From Chara braunii (lineage: Eukaryota > Streptophyta > Charophyceae > Charales > Characeae), in the NCBI GenBank assembly GCA_003427395.1, contig BFEA01000507.1:945746-979772 (forward strand): a DNA stretch of 34,027 nt, written 5' to 3'. A model generated the notes under the pieces. That model was not told the origin of the DNA and did not search any database. It saw only the letters and a program-made list of their open reading frames with translations. A program made the translations under genes and the position numbers. Shown in pieces: positions 1 through 11,913 of this stretch. Numbering within the stretch: the first letter of the stretch is position 1; each line of letters starts with the position of its first letter.

Positions 1-127
1 GGGTGAGGTGGTGTATCAATGGTGTACAATTGTCCATACTGAAACCGAACCATGTCGATGACTTCTCAAGGAATCAAAGATGTTATAACAATTTTGAAGA
101 ATTTCATACTACAATGGTATGATATAT

Positions 128-173
128 TTGTCGGTTTGTTTGACAACCTATTGTCGGTTTGTTTGACAACCTA
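128..173. repeat. 23-bp tandem duplication
   Basis: Two adjacent identical copies, each of the form TTGTCGGTTTGTTTGACAAC plus three bases. Each copy is itself a TTGTC...GACAA inverted repeat. No function is evident. Confidence 0.85.
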
Positions 174-278
174 CCTCTCAACAATTTCGATGTTTTCTAT
201 CACCTTTCTAAAAAATTTCTTGTACATCAGTGTAAATTTGTGAGCTCTTAGTAAGAATTTTTTAACTTCACAAGTACT

Positions 279-468
279 AACAAAATATATTGGCATACGC
301 AATGTCCAACCTTTATGCAGCCTATTTAAAGTTTTTATAATGGTTGAATGTATTGAGTAGTCATATGTGCTTTAACAAAATATATTGGCCTACGCAATTT
401 TCAACCTTTGTGTAGCCTATTTAAAGTTTTTATAATGGTTGAATGCATTGAGTAGACATATGTGTGCT
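279..468. repeat. 95-bp tandem duplication
   Basis: Two head-to-tail copies of about 95 bp begin AACAAAATATATTGGC at 279 and 374. Both contain CCTATTTAAAGTTTTTATAA and end near CATATGTG. Copies differ at only a few positions, so the duplication is moderately recent. No coding content. Confidence 0.85.
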
Positions 469-3400
469 TAGTTAACCCAGGCAACATTTGTTCCCAATCG
501 GTCTGGTATTGTGTGATATACCTTCTCGAAGCGTGTTATCGAAGTTCGTTTATGTGTTGGGTCTTACCATTTATCTCATGATGTATACCTGATCACATTC
601 TGAGTCGTATTCCATACATATTCGTCAACTTTCACAATTTGTTTGAGGTTGTTTATCTGAATGTATTGTGAGTTGAGTTACAAACATATCCATCAACTTT
701 TTTCATTGCTCTTAAGTAAATTTATAATCTTTATCAATAACAGTAGTTTAAAGATGCTCGTGATGTGCTTTATAATGCATGAAAGTATTTTAGACTATTA
801 TGGTGTATTTTGTTTCAAACAACAATAAAATTAAGTTAACATATTTACTAAACCCTATCCGTTATGACGATGACCTGACTATTCTCATTTTTACTTTACC
901 TTTGTATCCATAAAGTTAATAGAGATAATTTTTTTTAGAACATTCAGTACAAGCAGTAGTTTGGGAAAGTTTAAATCACCAGTACCTTTAAGCTCATTTT
1001 CCCAACTCTAATACGAATTATACGCTGATAAAAATGAACTACCAACGACAAACTTTCTTTGTTTTTAACCGACGTCGCCAACAATTTTGCTCATGTAGCA
1101 TAGTTAATCCTGAAAACCTATATGACATAATTTTCATTCTCAAGTTTGTTTGGGCGAGATATGGGTTGTTGGGTGTTTGATTCAATACTTTATTGATTTT
1201 TTTTTCCAATTTCATCTTTCACTACCTATCTACCACTATTCATAAATTTATACAGAGGACCCTTACAAGCATAACTACCTCTCACAATGAAGGACATGCA
1301 TGTAGGAAGGCAGCGGTACTCCCTAACCACCGCTAATTTCTCGCTTTATATTATTGGCACACCTTGCAAGTCTTGATACAGTTGAACTACTAATAGTTTT
1401 TCCAACCATTTTGCTATTACGAGGTAGTAAACGCATCGTGACCTTTGCGGTTTGGTATACCAAATTCAAATGGTTAGTATTGACAAACAAAGGAAAAACA
1501 AGAAACACATTTTGACCAATACATTTTTCCAAGTTCTTGACAAGTAGAATAATGAGCGTCGAAAAGAAAGTGTTTTAAAAATATAAGCGGTTCACTATAT
1601 TTGAGTTTCATTCTTTCTCACATATACTTTTGAAGCAATGTACGTTTGTTGTTTTTCAGTCAAAGTGACATTTAGTGTCGTGATATTATTCTAACACTAT
1701 ATTGCGCATTCACTTGTTATTAAGGATATACAACATATTCATATCATGAATTATAAAGAATAACAAACGATTTGGAATCTTATTGTTATATACTTTATTT
1801 GGTTTGCTTTATACAATTGCACAATATATAACAAAACATGTTATTTTTCATATTCAACCACCACCAGTTTTCTTAGTTAATTTTTTATATCTAGGTAAAT
1901 AACTATTATATCAAAGAAGTTTGCTCTCCACGAAAAACCATCGATTATGCACTGTACTTTACCTTGATGAGACTTCCACTAAAACTTGTAGGCGTTTGTA
2001 ACTCGTCAAATCTCGGCTAACTTATTTGACAATATTGGTTGAGTTTTTCACCACCTTCGAGTATCATAATGAACATAGAGTTTGCTGGATGGTAATCGCT
2101 TTAACATAATCTGCACAAAATTATATATATTTTTATAGTTTTATTTTAGTCACGGTGAACAATAAATACAAGTTTTATATTTTAAAAATGAAAAACTCAT
2201 TCACGGTTAAATCATATTTTTTTTATCTCACTTCCAAATCCCCTTCTTTTGTTATAGTCTGCAGAATGTTGTTGATACTATGAAGAAACTTATAATTATT
2301 TCTTATAGTAGATAAAAAATGTTAAGAACAAGTTTTCTTCAAGGAGGTATTTTGATTTTTGTCAATTTTAATTCCGGCTACCTTTGTTCATCTCCATTTG
2401 CAGATCATATTCGTTTATCACATAATCAAGATACAACATCTGACTCTAAGAATTATTTTGTTAAACCTTAAACTTAACTTATTTAAAACTAGTCAACATC
2501 AATCTCAAACGATTCACATTCTCCTATAAAGTTTTATTAAATACGAGGATATCGTGTAAGTTTAAAAGTATAAGAATGTTTATCTACTCGTGGAATAAGA
2601 CATTAAGAAAGTTCGTTCGTTCGTAAAAAAATAAAAAAAAATAAAAAAATATTTATTTAGTACAAAACACAAATATATATTGGTCGTTTTCGACAACCTC
2701 GGTCAAATGATATCATGATTTTATATTTATTAATAAAATATTCTTACACCTTTATAACCAATCAAACTAATTTTACGTGTGAGATACTGTTTCTTGATTT
2801 TTCACAGTGATCATGATAAAAATATTATTTATACGGAATCTAAGTTTTTTACTCCCCTTATGTACAAACAAGACTAATTCAACGTACACAGATAAACTCA
2901 TTTTTTTTTAAATCTTCACAATTGACTCCTTTATATATTTACAGAATTTTTGATAAATATGTATGACACATCTTATATTGAAAGTTCTTAGGGATCTTAT
3001 TACTAGACATAATCTCAATTTTTTGCTTTATTTGTTGTCGCACCTCTTCACTAGGTGTCTCATTAAAGTCCTTGTAACATTTTAATTGTTTTTAACCCAA
3101 GGGTGTTTACAACATTTTATTGACGCATCATGTTTTAAATATTTTATATATTATTTAACTTTACTCTTATTTAAGTTATATATGTTTCATCTACTATTTT
3201 TTCAATTACAAAAACTTTAAATATGAGTATGTTAATGCAACAAATAAACAATGAGGAACTTTTTCGGATCCCTAGTATAAGTGGGCCAACTTTTTTTTTT
3301 TTTTTTGCTTTGGGGGACTATACGTCCTTCATTTTCATATTGATATCTGCATTTATTTCATCTCCCCAATATATATCGAAAATCATATCGAACAAGAAAC

Positions 3401-5158
3401 CCTCATTAAGTGAGATAATTAAAAAAATTAAACAGACACTAACACTTTTATAAATTTTATATGTTATTTTACGCAAATTGCATTTTTATCCACTATATTT
3501 GTAGAAACATATTTTACTTGTTTGACTAATAATAGTAACTTTATAAAAGCCTTACAAACAATATCGCTCTTAGTTTATCCTTTATCTGCTAACGCAACTA
3601 TCCAAATTTTTATTTAATTTTATATATAAAATAACTTGTTTAATTTGTGCAACGAAATAATTACTAAGATCAATTGTAAGGCTTATCAAATGAATCACTT
3701 AGCAAGATTCTGTACAAAACAATCTATGAGGAATTTACAAAATTCAGACATTATCGTTGATGCTTGTGAGTTGAAATACGACCTACATACAAATGCATAG
3801 TCATTGAAATTTTCATCATTATTATTATGATTATTATTGTTTTGCCACTTAGGGCAGTAAAAAACGATATGGTTTAATTTGCACTTAAAACATTCTTTAT
3901 CGTTCGTTCACTACCTCTAAGTATTATTGAGAAGTTTATAGAATGTTATTTGTTTGCTTTACTTCGGTGCACGAGATATCTTATTTGACCAACTCTTTTG
4001 CAAAATTATCTCGCCTTCCTTTTTACCTTCCTTGAAGGTTACAACAATGTTTACGTCATTTTTTAACAATATGTATTGTTATCGTTTTCTTCACCTTCAG
4101 ACAATATCTTATGTTTATTATAGTTGTTCTTAGTGTCATAATCATGTATGACAAGAAAATGATGTTATATCTTTTGGTTGCATGCGGCCTCTGTTCTCAA
4201 AATTTATATTTTTCATATTGTTTTATTTTATATTGAATCCACGTAATAGGATCCTTTTTCATTTTTGTTGTGTACACCTTTTTTATTTTTTTGCCTCTCT
4301 TATATCTTCATCATTCATTTATTCTTTCTTCTTTTAATTTTTGGGTGAGATGGGGTTTCCATCACAATAATCGTCACTACTTACTATTTTTTTACAGTCA
4401 ATTTATTTTTTTTTTAACGAAACTTTTATGAGGTTTCACATGCTTCTTTATTCGCTTAAAATTTTCATTCTTAGCCTCTCATGAGATCGTAAGATTTTTT
4501 TCTAGCTTCATATCATATTACCTTAAAGAAAAATTATTACCATGGTTATAAACACTTAACACACTGGATTTTGCCCTTCAATCACTTTCACTACAGTCGT
4601 CTCGATGAGTCTCTCAAAAAAAAAAATCACCAATTATTGTCCGTAGGACGGTAACGTTATTTTTTTGTGATTATCAATTTTATTATTTGAGACAACAACA
4701 TCATTGCCTCGGTATTAGACTCTTATCTATCTATTAACAATATTTGCATGACTCAAATTTAAACTTTAACTAACAACCTAGTAATCTTAAAAGGAGAAAA
4801 GCAACAACAATTCGACTTTAAAATGTTTTTCATGCGAAACTATGATTATCGAAACACATTCCCTTTAAAATGTTGCCAACAACCAAACCGCTTTAAAATC
4901 ACACTCTTCGTTGCGAGCGAAAATTATCCAGTGTTAAACATCATTTTATAAAGTGTCATGAAATTTTTCCTCTCACCAATAAATAAGTTCAACTTTGATC
5001 AACATTTTTCATATGTGCACCAAATAGATTTCTTAACTTAAAGTAAGCAATGAAAAATTACTTTTATGCTAAATAGTAATAAGTCGGACCATCATAAAAT
5101 AATATTGTGAATCTTCATCTGATTTGCACCGACACTTTAAGCCAAACACAAAGAGAAA

Positions 5159-5245
5159 TGAACTCTCAAATAAAAATAAATTGACTCTCAAACAAAGATA
5201 GATGGACTCTCAAACAAAGATAAATTGACTCTCAAACCAATAAGC
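5159..5245. repeat. Short tandem repeat, period about 23 bp
   Basis: Four consecutive units start with GACTCTCAAA or AACTCTCAAA, followed by A-rich sequence such as CAAAGATAAATT. A minisatellite in AT-rich DNA with no coding signal. Confidence 0.8.
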
Positions 5246-5708
5246 ATGTGAAGTCAAGGTATTTTGCAAATATCTCCCTCAACTTCATCCCTCCTAGGAG
5301 CAATTGTTACCTCCTAGTGTCTTCACGTTCAAACAAATGTTTATACAATTTACTGGACATTTTTTGCTACATGCGCCAATCAAAAAAAAATTGAACACTC
5401 TTTGACTTACCTCTTAATTATTTCATTTTTTTTAATCTCATAATTAATACTTAACTACAAGTATGTCAAATTATGCCTTCTAGTTGCAATTGTTATCAAC
5501 CTCTCTTAATTTGTCTCACTTATCACTTGGGCTGGCAATGCTTTCCTAATAAGTACAATGATACTAAATTATGATGACACCCACTGTTGTGCTTTTATAC
5601 ATGACGACTTTGCAACTTGTGGATTTGTGGGTCTAGCACACCAGATAGCATGTTGGCTTATGCCTTTTAACCTTTCATGTTTCCGATAAGATGCATGCTC
5701 AACTGATT

Positions 5709-6345
5709 TTAGTTACTCGATCACACCCTTTGTCATTAACACCGAATACACCTGACCTAACTGAACATATTTTGCCTATTTGACCTCGAAATACAAAAAT
5801 TATAATAGGTTCGGTTCACACTGCAGCACCAATACATTAAGATTGTAGGTTTGTTGCATACTTTAACCATAAAAGAACTTTGCAAGTTTGTGTTGCTTTT
5901 TAATAAAAATGTTAAAGAATTACGGTTGTAATTTGATAAATGAAATAATATTTCAAGTCATACAATCAAATGAATGTTGTTGAGTGAGTTTTAAACTATA
6001 AGTCACCGACTCACCTGAAGTTTGACTTATCTTAGTTAATCGATCATACCCTTTGCTACTAACACCGAATACACCTGACCTAACTGGACCTATTTTGCTT
6101 ATTGAACCTCGAAATATAAAAATTATAACAAGACAGGTTGACACTGCAGTGCCATTATATTAAGATTGCAGGTTTGTTGCATACTTTAACCATAAAACCA
6201 CTTTGCAAGTTTGTGTTTCATTTAAGTCTTGAAAAAAAAAAGAAAATCGTTGAAGAATGATGATTGTAATTTGACACATAAAATAATATTTCAAATCATA
6301 CAATCAAATGAATGTTGTCGAGTGAGTTTAAGTCACTTTCTAATA
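5709..6345. repeat. About 320-bp diverged tandem duplication
   Basis: Two head-to-tail copies begin TTAGTTACTCGATCA at about 5710 and TTAGTTAATCGATCA at about 6032. Shared blocks include ACACCGAATACACCTGACC, GTTTGTTGCATACTTTAACC and CAATCAAATGAATGTTGT. Point differences and a small A-rich insertion in the second copy indicate considerable age. The copies carry no open frame in common. It may be a satellite remnant or part of an unrecognised element. Confidence 0.8.
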
Positions 6346-8049
6346 AATAAATTGCACAAAGTGCATGAAGTTTGTTTTTCTTCTTTTAACAATATATTTT
6401 ATTTTGTTATCACGAACCTTGTACCGAAGGTTATAGATAGAAAAATTGTAAGTAACTAATAAAAATCAAAAGATGTTGATCTCAAATGTTTACCCTCAGG
6501 CTGAATTCTCCTCTTTCCTCCAATGTCGAACTAATATTTTAAACAGTAATGACATTTAACACACTAGTTATTTATAAAACTTTATAGTAAAAAAATAGTG
6601 TATTAAAAATATATATATATACATACCTCATTGTAATGTTATAGTAAGCATAATAAAAATAATAAATTAAACTCACTATTTTTTATTTCTTCATAATTTT
6701 CACCTTGAAATAACAACTGCAATCTGTTAGCATTTTTTAAAATAAAACTTTGAAACATAATTTTATTTAATTGACAAAATAATATTGTATTTTTGTGTGA
6801 AAAACAATAAACATTTTCTACAACTCTGTTCATATCTGATTTTTTCAGTGGTTTGTAAAGTTGCGACAATTTATGTTAAAAAGACTGTTAGGTTTCTTAA
6901 AAAAAAAAACACTGAATTTTTGATTTTTCATTAACCGTCTCCTCACATTTTAATTTGTATAATTTAACATCTTCCACAGTATAACAATCCTAACAATCTC
7001 ATAAACATATTATGCTACTCTGAAAGATATGTGTATACAAAGTCCAACTTGAACAAGATGGAGTCATTCGTTTGGGAGTTCTCATAATCTGTATGGATTA
7101 AAGTCTATGAGTCTCACCACTACCAAATTTTACCTTTACTCTGCACTGTATTTATAAGCGTTGTATATCCTCTACCACAAAACCCTCACACATAAACTTT
7201 GGAAGAAATATGACATTCATGAAGACAGTGATAAGTCATCACTATTTCGGAGATTATTTGGGTCATCATTCATAACAACCTCACATGTTCAACCATTGTA
7301 GATGAAACTCGAAAATTTATAGAATGATTGAAATTTCTCAAGATCTATGATATATTATGAATTGACACTTTACATGAACCGGTTCAGTATTGCACTTTTT
7401 CTCGTGAGAAGAACAAGAAAGCATTCAAAGTTTGCCATGTTTTGACTGAATGTGAAAAAAATATTTATTTTTTTAGCATCCTACGTGTGTCGGTCTCTAA
7501 GGTTCGACATTCCATCCTTTAAATTTTATGTTACCTTGGAAGACATATTATCTTCATCATTCAGTTGAACATTAAATTTTGAAAGTCAGAGATGATTAAG
7601 ATCACTCTAAATTTTATAAACTGTGCGTTTCCCTCTTTTTATATATTTTTTCACTTTCTAACTTATTATTTGTCATTCGTTATATGTATGGTTGTTTTCA
7701 AACTTTCATAGGTAGTTAACATCTTGTTCCTCTTCATTAATTAACCAATTGTTTGATTTAAAATATTTACACCGAATCATTGTTTCATGTTTTTGTAGAA
7801 GAACACTGTCAATCGCCAAAAGATTTTTTCTACAGTGATGGAGACGCATTAATTATGGATATACTCGGTTTTCAATTGTCTTGAAATCTCATTTTGTCGG
7901 TTAACCAAATAACAATATCTCTATTTTTTTTAGCCATCAAGGTTTCGAAAGATACATTGGTTTAATAGGCAATCATATTTTATAACATTTGGATTTTTTT
8001 TAAATTAATTTTTCAAAGTGGAAGAGACTTTTTTTCACATAGGTGACTT

Positions 8050-8960
8050 TGCAACAAAAAATAAGCGATAGCGAACTTCGGAAATCAAACATCATCATAC
8101 ACATGAGACCAGATAGTCATAACCTCGAACCAATAGCATAATTGCATCACGAGTTCCACCAAATAAGAACACAGCAAAATCTCATAATTGACAATGCTGG
8201 AATAGTTCCATCATCATCAACGAAGAACCAATGTCGATATCCTATCTGGCGCTCGGCACCCAGACTACAGATGGCAGACAGATCCTATTTAGCCTAATCT
8301 ACAATACCGCCGATGACGTCAACAACCCCCCGAAGTATGAGCAAATTTCGGTCAATGTCGTACGCTTCAAGCACCAGGTATGTCTCTCTTATCACTCACA
8401 ACCTCGTTCCCCAACTCACAGATGCCACATGCACCTAAGAACCACCATGCGCCCCATCTAGCATACAGCAGCGCAACTCAGTTATGGTTGCCTGCTCCTT
8501 CCAGATCGCCCGTAAGAGCGTGAGCGCTGACCAACGTTAGCGCAACAACTCTTGCGCAGCAGGAAGCCAGTGCCCGAATGCCCAATGCGTGGGCAGACCC
8601 TTTCCTAAATGGAACTGGCCTGCCTGCCTTACGTGCAGCCTGACTACGCTGGGTCCCTGCCCAAAAGTTTCCGGTAGGCCCCGGGAGGCTGAGCCTCAGT
8701 CCAAATGAATCAGGCCCAGGACCACCGACAGTTACCCATGGCCAACTACCCTCAGCCTGAGTTGGGTCTATGCTGCGTATCTCGCCCAGGGCCTGGAGGC
8801 CTTCAACCAACTGGCGCTGCGCAACTGCCTGAATGTTACCCTAGTTGCGAAGTAGTCCAAAATAAGCCTTTTATCGTCTGTCGAGCCTGCCGTCACTTAG
8901 GGCGGCCGACCTGTTGCAAATAGGGGCCCGATAGGGCTTATTGAGGTTTTGTGCCGCGCA
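8050..8960 (-). repeat. Left (3') LTR of the Ty3/gypsy element
   Basis: This segment is repeated in the same orientation at 23350-24283. Shared blocks include CCTATCTGGCGCTCGGC, GCCCAATGCGTGGGCAGACC and TGCAAATAGGGGCCC. It starts TGCAAC and ends GCGCA, so it has TG...CA termini. Because the internal genes are on the minus strand, this is the 3' LTR. It lies directly next to the polypurine tract. The two LTRs differ by many substitutions and several indels, so the insertion is old. Local GC content is much higher than in the flanking AT-rich DNA. No clear target duplication joins 8045-8049 with the bases after 24283. Confidence 0.88.
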
Positions 8961-8971
8961 TTCTCTCCTCC
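8961..8971 (-). promoter_or_regulatory. Polypurine tract
   Basis: On the minus strand this reads GGAGGAGAGAA, ending immediately before the TG of the 3' LTR. That is the expected place and composition of the RNase-H-resistant purine primer for plus-strand DNA synthesis in LTR retrotransposons. The position supports the LTR boundary at 8960. Confidence 0.75.
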
Positions 8972-9020
8972 ATACTTCGCTAGTCCTCTGAGAAGTTTAG
9001 TCAATTTGGCGCTTTCCTTT

Positions 9021-9350
9021 CTACAGTAACTTCTCGTAATGGGCGACAACCTGTGGAGCGGTCTGCATCAATTCCTCCTGTGTAAACCATCTATCCTCCT
9101 TGGGACCAATGTGATGTCTGAACCGAACGCGATATTGCAGCTTCGGTTCCGGAGGACGTCCCCTACCGGTCGGTATTGGCACTGACATCTCTCTGTGATC
9201 CACGATTTCATCAATGTCGACCTCTCCATCCATGGTTGGGGGCAGCATTGAGCGTCGCAAAGGGAACTGGTCAGTTTCCTTGAATGGTGCAAGCTTAGAG
9301 GCGTGAAAAAACAGGGTAAGTGCGAAGGTGTCCAGAAATCCGAATGACAT
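9021..9350 (-). pseudogene. C-terminal part of gypsy pol: chromodomain-like tail
   Basis: A minus-strand frame of 109 codons ends at the pol stop. The N-terminal part contains HASKLAPFKETDQF, the usual FHxSxL stretch after the integrase in Ty3/gypsy. The C-terminal half has LQYRVRFRHH, then EDRWFTQEELMQ and VAHYEKL. This matches the pattern of a chromodomain: a YxV+F strand, a conserved W and a terminal helix. Such domains mark chromoviruses and are known to guide integration to particular chromatin. Stops and a frameshift separate this block from the integrase frame, so it is inactive. The chromodomain call rests on pattern only. Confidence 0.75.
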
Positions 9351-9393
9351 ATGAGGGTCCGTCTAGTTCATCCCCAACTACATCTAAAACCTC

Positions 9394-10524
9394 TCATGGT
9401 CCAAAGTACTGTAGCATGAGCTTACAGGAAATCCCGTGCTTCTGTCCCAGTTCAGAAGCCTTGACCCAGACCCTATCCCCTATCTGAAACGTAGATGGGC
9501 GGCGGTGCTTGTTCTCAGATTCGATCATCGCCGCTTGTACTTTGTGCATATGTTCTACTGCCTGGTGCAAATAACTCTCATATCTATAAGCGAATTCCAA
9601 AGTGCCTGGAGCAAAAGTAGGCTGGTTCTAAGGTAGCAGAAAGTCAAGTGGGAGTCTGGGTTTGGACGTTAGAAGTAGGCTGTTAGGACTTACTCCCATG
9701 ACACTATGAACTGCGTTGTTGTACAGGTTGGCGATGAGAGCAAGCTTCTCATCCCAATCCACATGATTAGGCTTAATGTAGTGCCTCAACAAGTTTTGAA
9801 CTGTGCGGTTCATGTGCTCTGCCTGTCCATTTGCCTCTGGATGATTTCCAAATGTCATCTGCAACTGCATTCCTTGTTCGGCAGTTGCGGCCTTCCATTG
9901 TTCACTGGTGAATCGGACATCCCTGTCGCTGATTATAGACTTCGGCAGGCCAAAGTTTTTGACCCAGTTTTCCTTAAACTTGAATAGCTTGATAATGTAC
10001 TCGATCTTTGCTGTTTCTGGCATGGCCACTAACCTAGCATACTTACTAAATTTATCCACGATGATAGATGTATCTCATGTCACTCTTGCTGGTGAGTAGC
10101 ATATCTATGAAGTCCATGGATAGACTTTCATCAAGCCTTTCCGGAATGGGAAGGGGCTTGAGCAGCCAAAGAGGAGGCTGTGTCCGGGGCTTGTCACGTT
10201 GACAAACTTGACAAGTCTCGACATACAGTTTGGCATCTCGCATCATCGTGGGCCACCAAAACCGCTGCAACAGATTGGCTGCAGTCTTCTTGAAACCAAA
10301 ATGTTTTGTGGCATCGTGACTCTCGCCCAAAAATAAATTACACAAAGACTCTCTATTAGGAACACATAAAGGAACAACAAGTTGTTGACCAACTCAAACT
10401 CGACAGAAGTCACCTCGTCCTTCGCTTCCAGTCTGCGTATCATCTCGGACATGAACTGGTCCTCGCGATAGGCTTCCACCAAAGAGTGAGTGACATCCTC
10501 CGCAAGCCCAAACTCAGTAATCAA
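9394..10524 (-). pseudogene. Integrase region of gypsy pol, broken into several frames
   Basis: Read on the minus strand, the pieces lie in order. 10524-10243 and 10345-10052 carry the HHCC zinc-binding region (HDATKHFG ... CQVCQRD) and the first catalytic Asp in SMDFID. 10059-9628 carries the second Asp in ISDRDVRF and the Glu in HPEANGQAEHMNRT. 9600-9394 carries the C-terminal GDRVWVKASEL block. All DDE catalytic residues are recognisable, but at least two frameshifts and in-frame stops divide the gene. In a live element this enzyme inserts the cDNA into the chromosome. Overall length and order are normal for Ty3/gypsy. Confidence 0.9.
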
Positions 10525-11677
10525 CGCATCATAGAAGTCTGGCTAACGCGACAACGCGTCAGCAACTTTGTTGTACTCACCTTTCAGGTACTGGGGCTTG
10601 AAGTCACACTGCTCAATGACTTCGATCCAACGTTCCAACGCATCAGAGAGCACAGGCTGAGTTCTCATCCACTTCATGGTCTGATGATCAGTCCTGACGA
10701 TGAAGAACCTCCCAAGGAGATAGTGTCTCCAATGGGTTAACGCTTTTTATATCGCGTACAACTCCTTCTCATAGGTGAACTTAGCCAACTTTTGAGAGGG
10801 CACCTTTTTGGACATGTACTCCACTGGCCTCAACTTTGGCCCCTCCTGCTGTGCGAGCACGACGCCTATGTCATATTGGCTAGCATCCGTGGTGACTATA
10901 AACGGCTTGTCAGGATCGGGAAGCTTCAAGACCTCATGGTGTGTCAACACATGCTTCGGATGTCTGACAGCAGTCTCACACCTGTCTGCCCACTCCCATG
11001 GGGTGTCAAGGCGGGTGAGATCCGTCAAAGGGGCGGCAACTATGCTATAGTTCTTCACAAAATTGCGATAGTAGCTGGTCATCCCTAAGAAAGACCCCAT
11101 TTCAGTCACAGACTGAAGATGCAGCCAGTCACGAATGCTGGCCACCTTGGCGTCATCGGGCTTCAAACCCTCCGCGGAAATCTCATAACCCAAGTACAAG
11201 ATCCGGGTGCGGCCAAACTCGCATTTCTCCTCGTTGATCTTGAATTTGTGCTGCCGGAGGAGACTGAGGACTTCGTCTAAGTGCGCAACATGCTCCTCGA
11301 CAGTCATACTAAAAACAAGTATGTCATCAAGGTACACGATGACAAACTTATGCAAGTAGTCATGAAAGATCCGATTCATAGTGTGTTGAAAGGTGTCAGG
11401 AGCATTGCAAAGGCCAAAAGGCATCACCACAAACTCGTACAGACCGTACTTGGTCTGAAATGCGGTTTTGTGTTGATCCTCGGGCCGGATTACAATCCGA
11501 TGGTACCCAGACTTCAGATCTATCTTACTGAAGTACCGACACCCTTGGACTGTATCTAGCAAATCGTCGATGAGCGGTAGGGGCTCTTGGTTCTTGACAG
11601 TGATGGCATTGAGGTCCCTATAGTCAATGTACATCCTCAGCGTACCCCCCATCTTTGGCACAAATAAAACTGGCAAT
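10525..11677 (-). pseudogene. Reverse transcriptase (palm onward) and RNase H of gypsy pol
   Basis: The frame starts at the insertion junction with element A, at LPVLFVPK (TTG codon 11676-11674), not at a real start codon. It shows RT motifs in order: YIDYRDLN, FSKIDLKSGYHRI with the first catalytic Asp, MPFGLCNAPDTFQ, and FVIVYLDDILVFS with the YLDD catalytic pair, followed by LGYEIS. RNase H begins at VTTDASQYDIGVVLAQ. A TAA interrupts it at about 10746, after KELYAI. The same frame continues beyond it with ALTHWRHYL, RTDHQTMKW and KVADALSR, followed by a TAG. The RT fingers, ending in KGWIQPSVSPYG, lie 7.5 kb away at about 19146-19200, separated by element A. This is a split, inactive gene. 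Confidence 0.93.
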
Positions 11678-11681
11678 CCGT
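11678..11681. repeat. Target-site duplication CCGT, left copy
   Basis: CCGT here and at 19142-19145 directly flanks element A. Removing A plus one copy rejoins the RT coding sequence as SPYG followed by PVLFVPK, as expected for an uninterrupted Ty3/gypsy RT. That makes these four bases the duplicated target. Confidence 0.8.
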
Positions 11682-11682
11682 T

Positions 11683-11720
11683 GTCGGCGCGAATACCCTT
11701 ACAAGGGTATCCGCACTGGT
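11683..11720 (+). repeat. Terminal hairpin shared with element B
   Basis: ATACCCTT (11693-11700) and AAGGGTAT (11703-11710) form an inverted repeat directly inside the left end of A. The corresponding site in B (27821-27842) has AAATACCCT and AGGGTATTT. Flanking bases also match between A and B: CCGYTGTCRG before the hairpin, and GC followed by GGTTTT after it. Confidence 0.85.
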
Positions 11721-11880
11721 TTTTGCAGGTGACAGAAGATAGTCTTGGTTTAAAAATTAAGTATTCTACGCGAGGGCGCGGCTGCGTCTGTGGTTTACGA
11801 CGACTGGATGGTTGGTTAGACTAGAGAGTGTGTGAGCGTGCGGATTTTTGAGGCGCGTGTGATCTCCTTAATTGTTGATG

Positions 11881-11913
11881 ACTGAAGAGTCGGCGTGGTC
11901 GCCGACCGAAATC
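11881..11913 (+). ncRNA. Hairpin with CTGAAGA / CGAAA flanks
   Basis: GTCGGCG (11889-11895) pairs perfectly with CGCCGAC (11900-11906). It is preceded by CTGAAGA and followed by CGAAAT. Element B has the same arrangement at 27958-27988: TGAA, then a 9-bp stem, then CCGAAAT, with a completely different stem sequence. The flanks resemble a hammerhead core (CUGANGA...GAAA), but an extra C separates helix and GAAA. I call it only a conserved structured element. Confidence 0.55.

Larger units (their letters stand above)
1..8049. other. AT-rich non-coding desert
   Basis: This stretch is strongly AT-rich, with many T and A homopolymers and stop codons in all frames. The longest open frames are about 76 codons, of low complexity, and resemble no family I know. 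I see no splice-consistent coding pattern, tRNA or rRNA. It does contain several tandem duplications, listed separately. It ends where the left LTR of the gypsy element begins. It is most likely decayed intergenic repeat DNA. Confidence 0.6.

Noticed and set aside
8478-8810. Minus-strand open frame of 110 codons in the left LTR (and a similar one at 23835-24095)
   Set aside because: Both lie in the GC-rich part of the LTR and differ by indels between copies; nothing suggests a protein.
11882-11911. Second hammerhead ribozyme (CTGAAGA ... CGAAA)
   Set aside because: An extra C separates helix II from GAAA and no cleavage-site helix can be drawn; kept only as a conserved hairpin.
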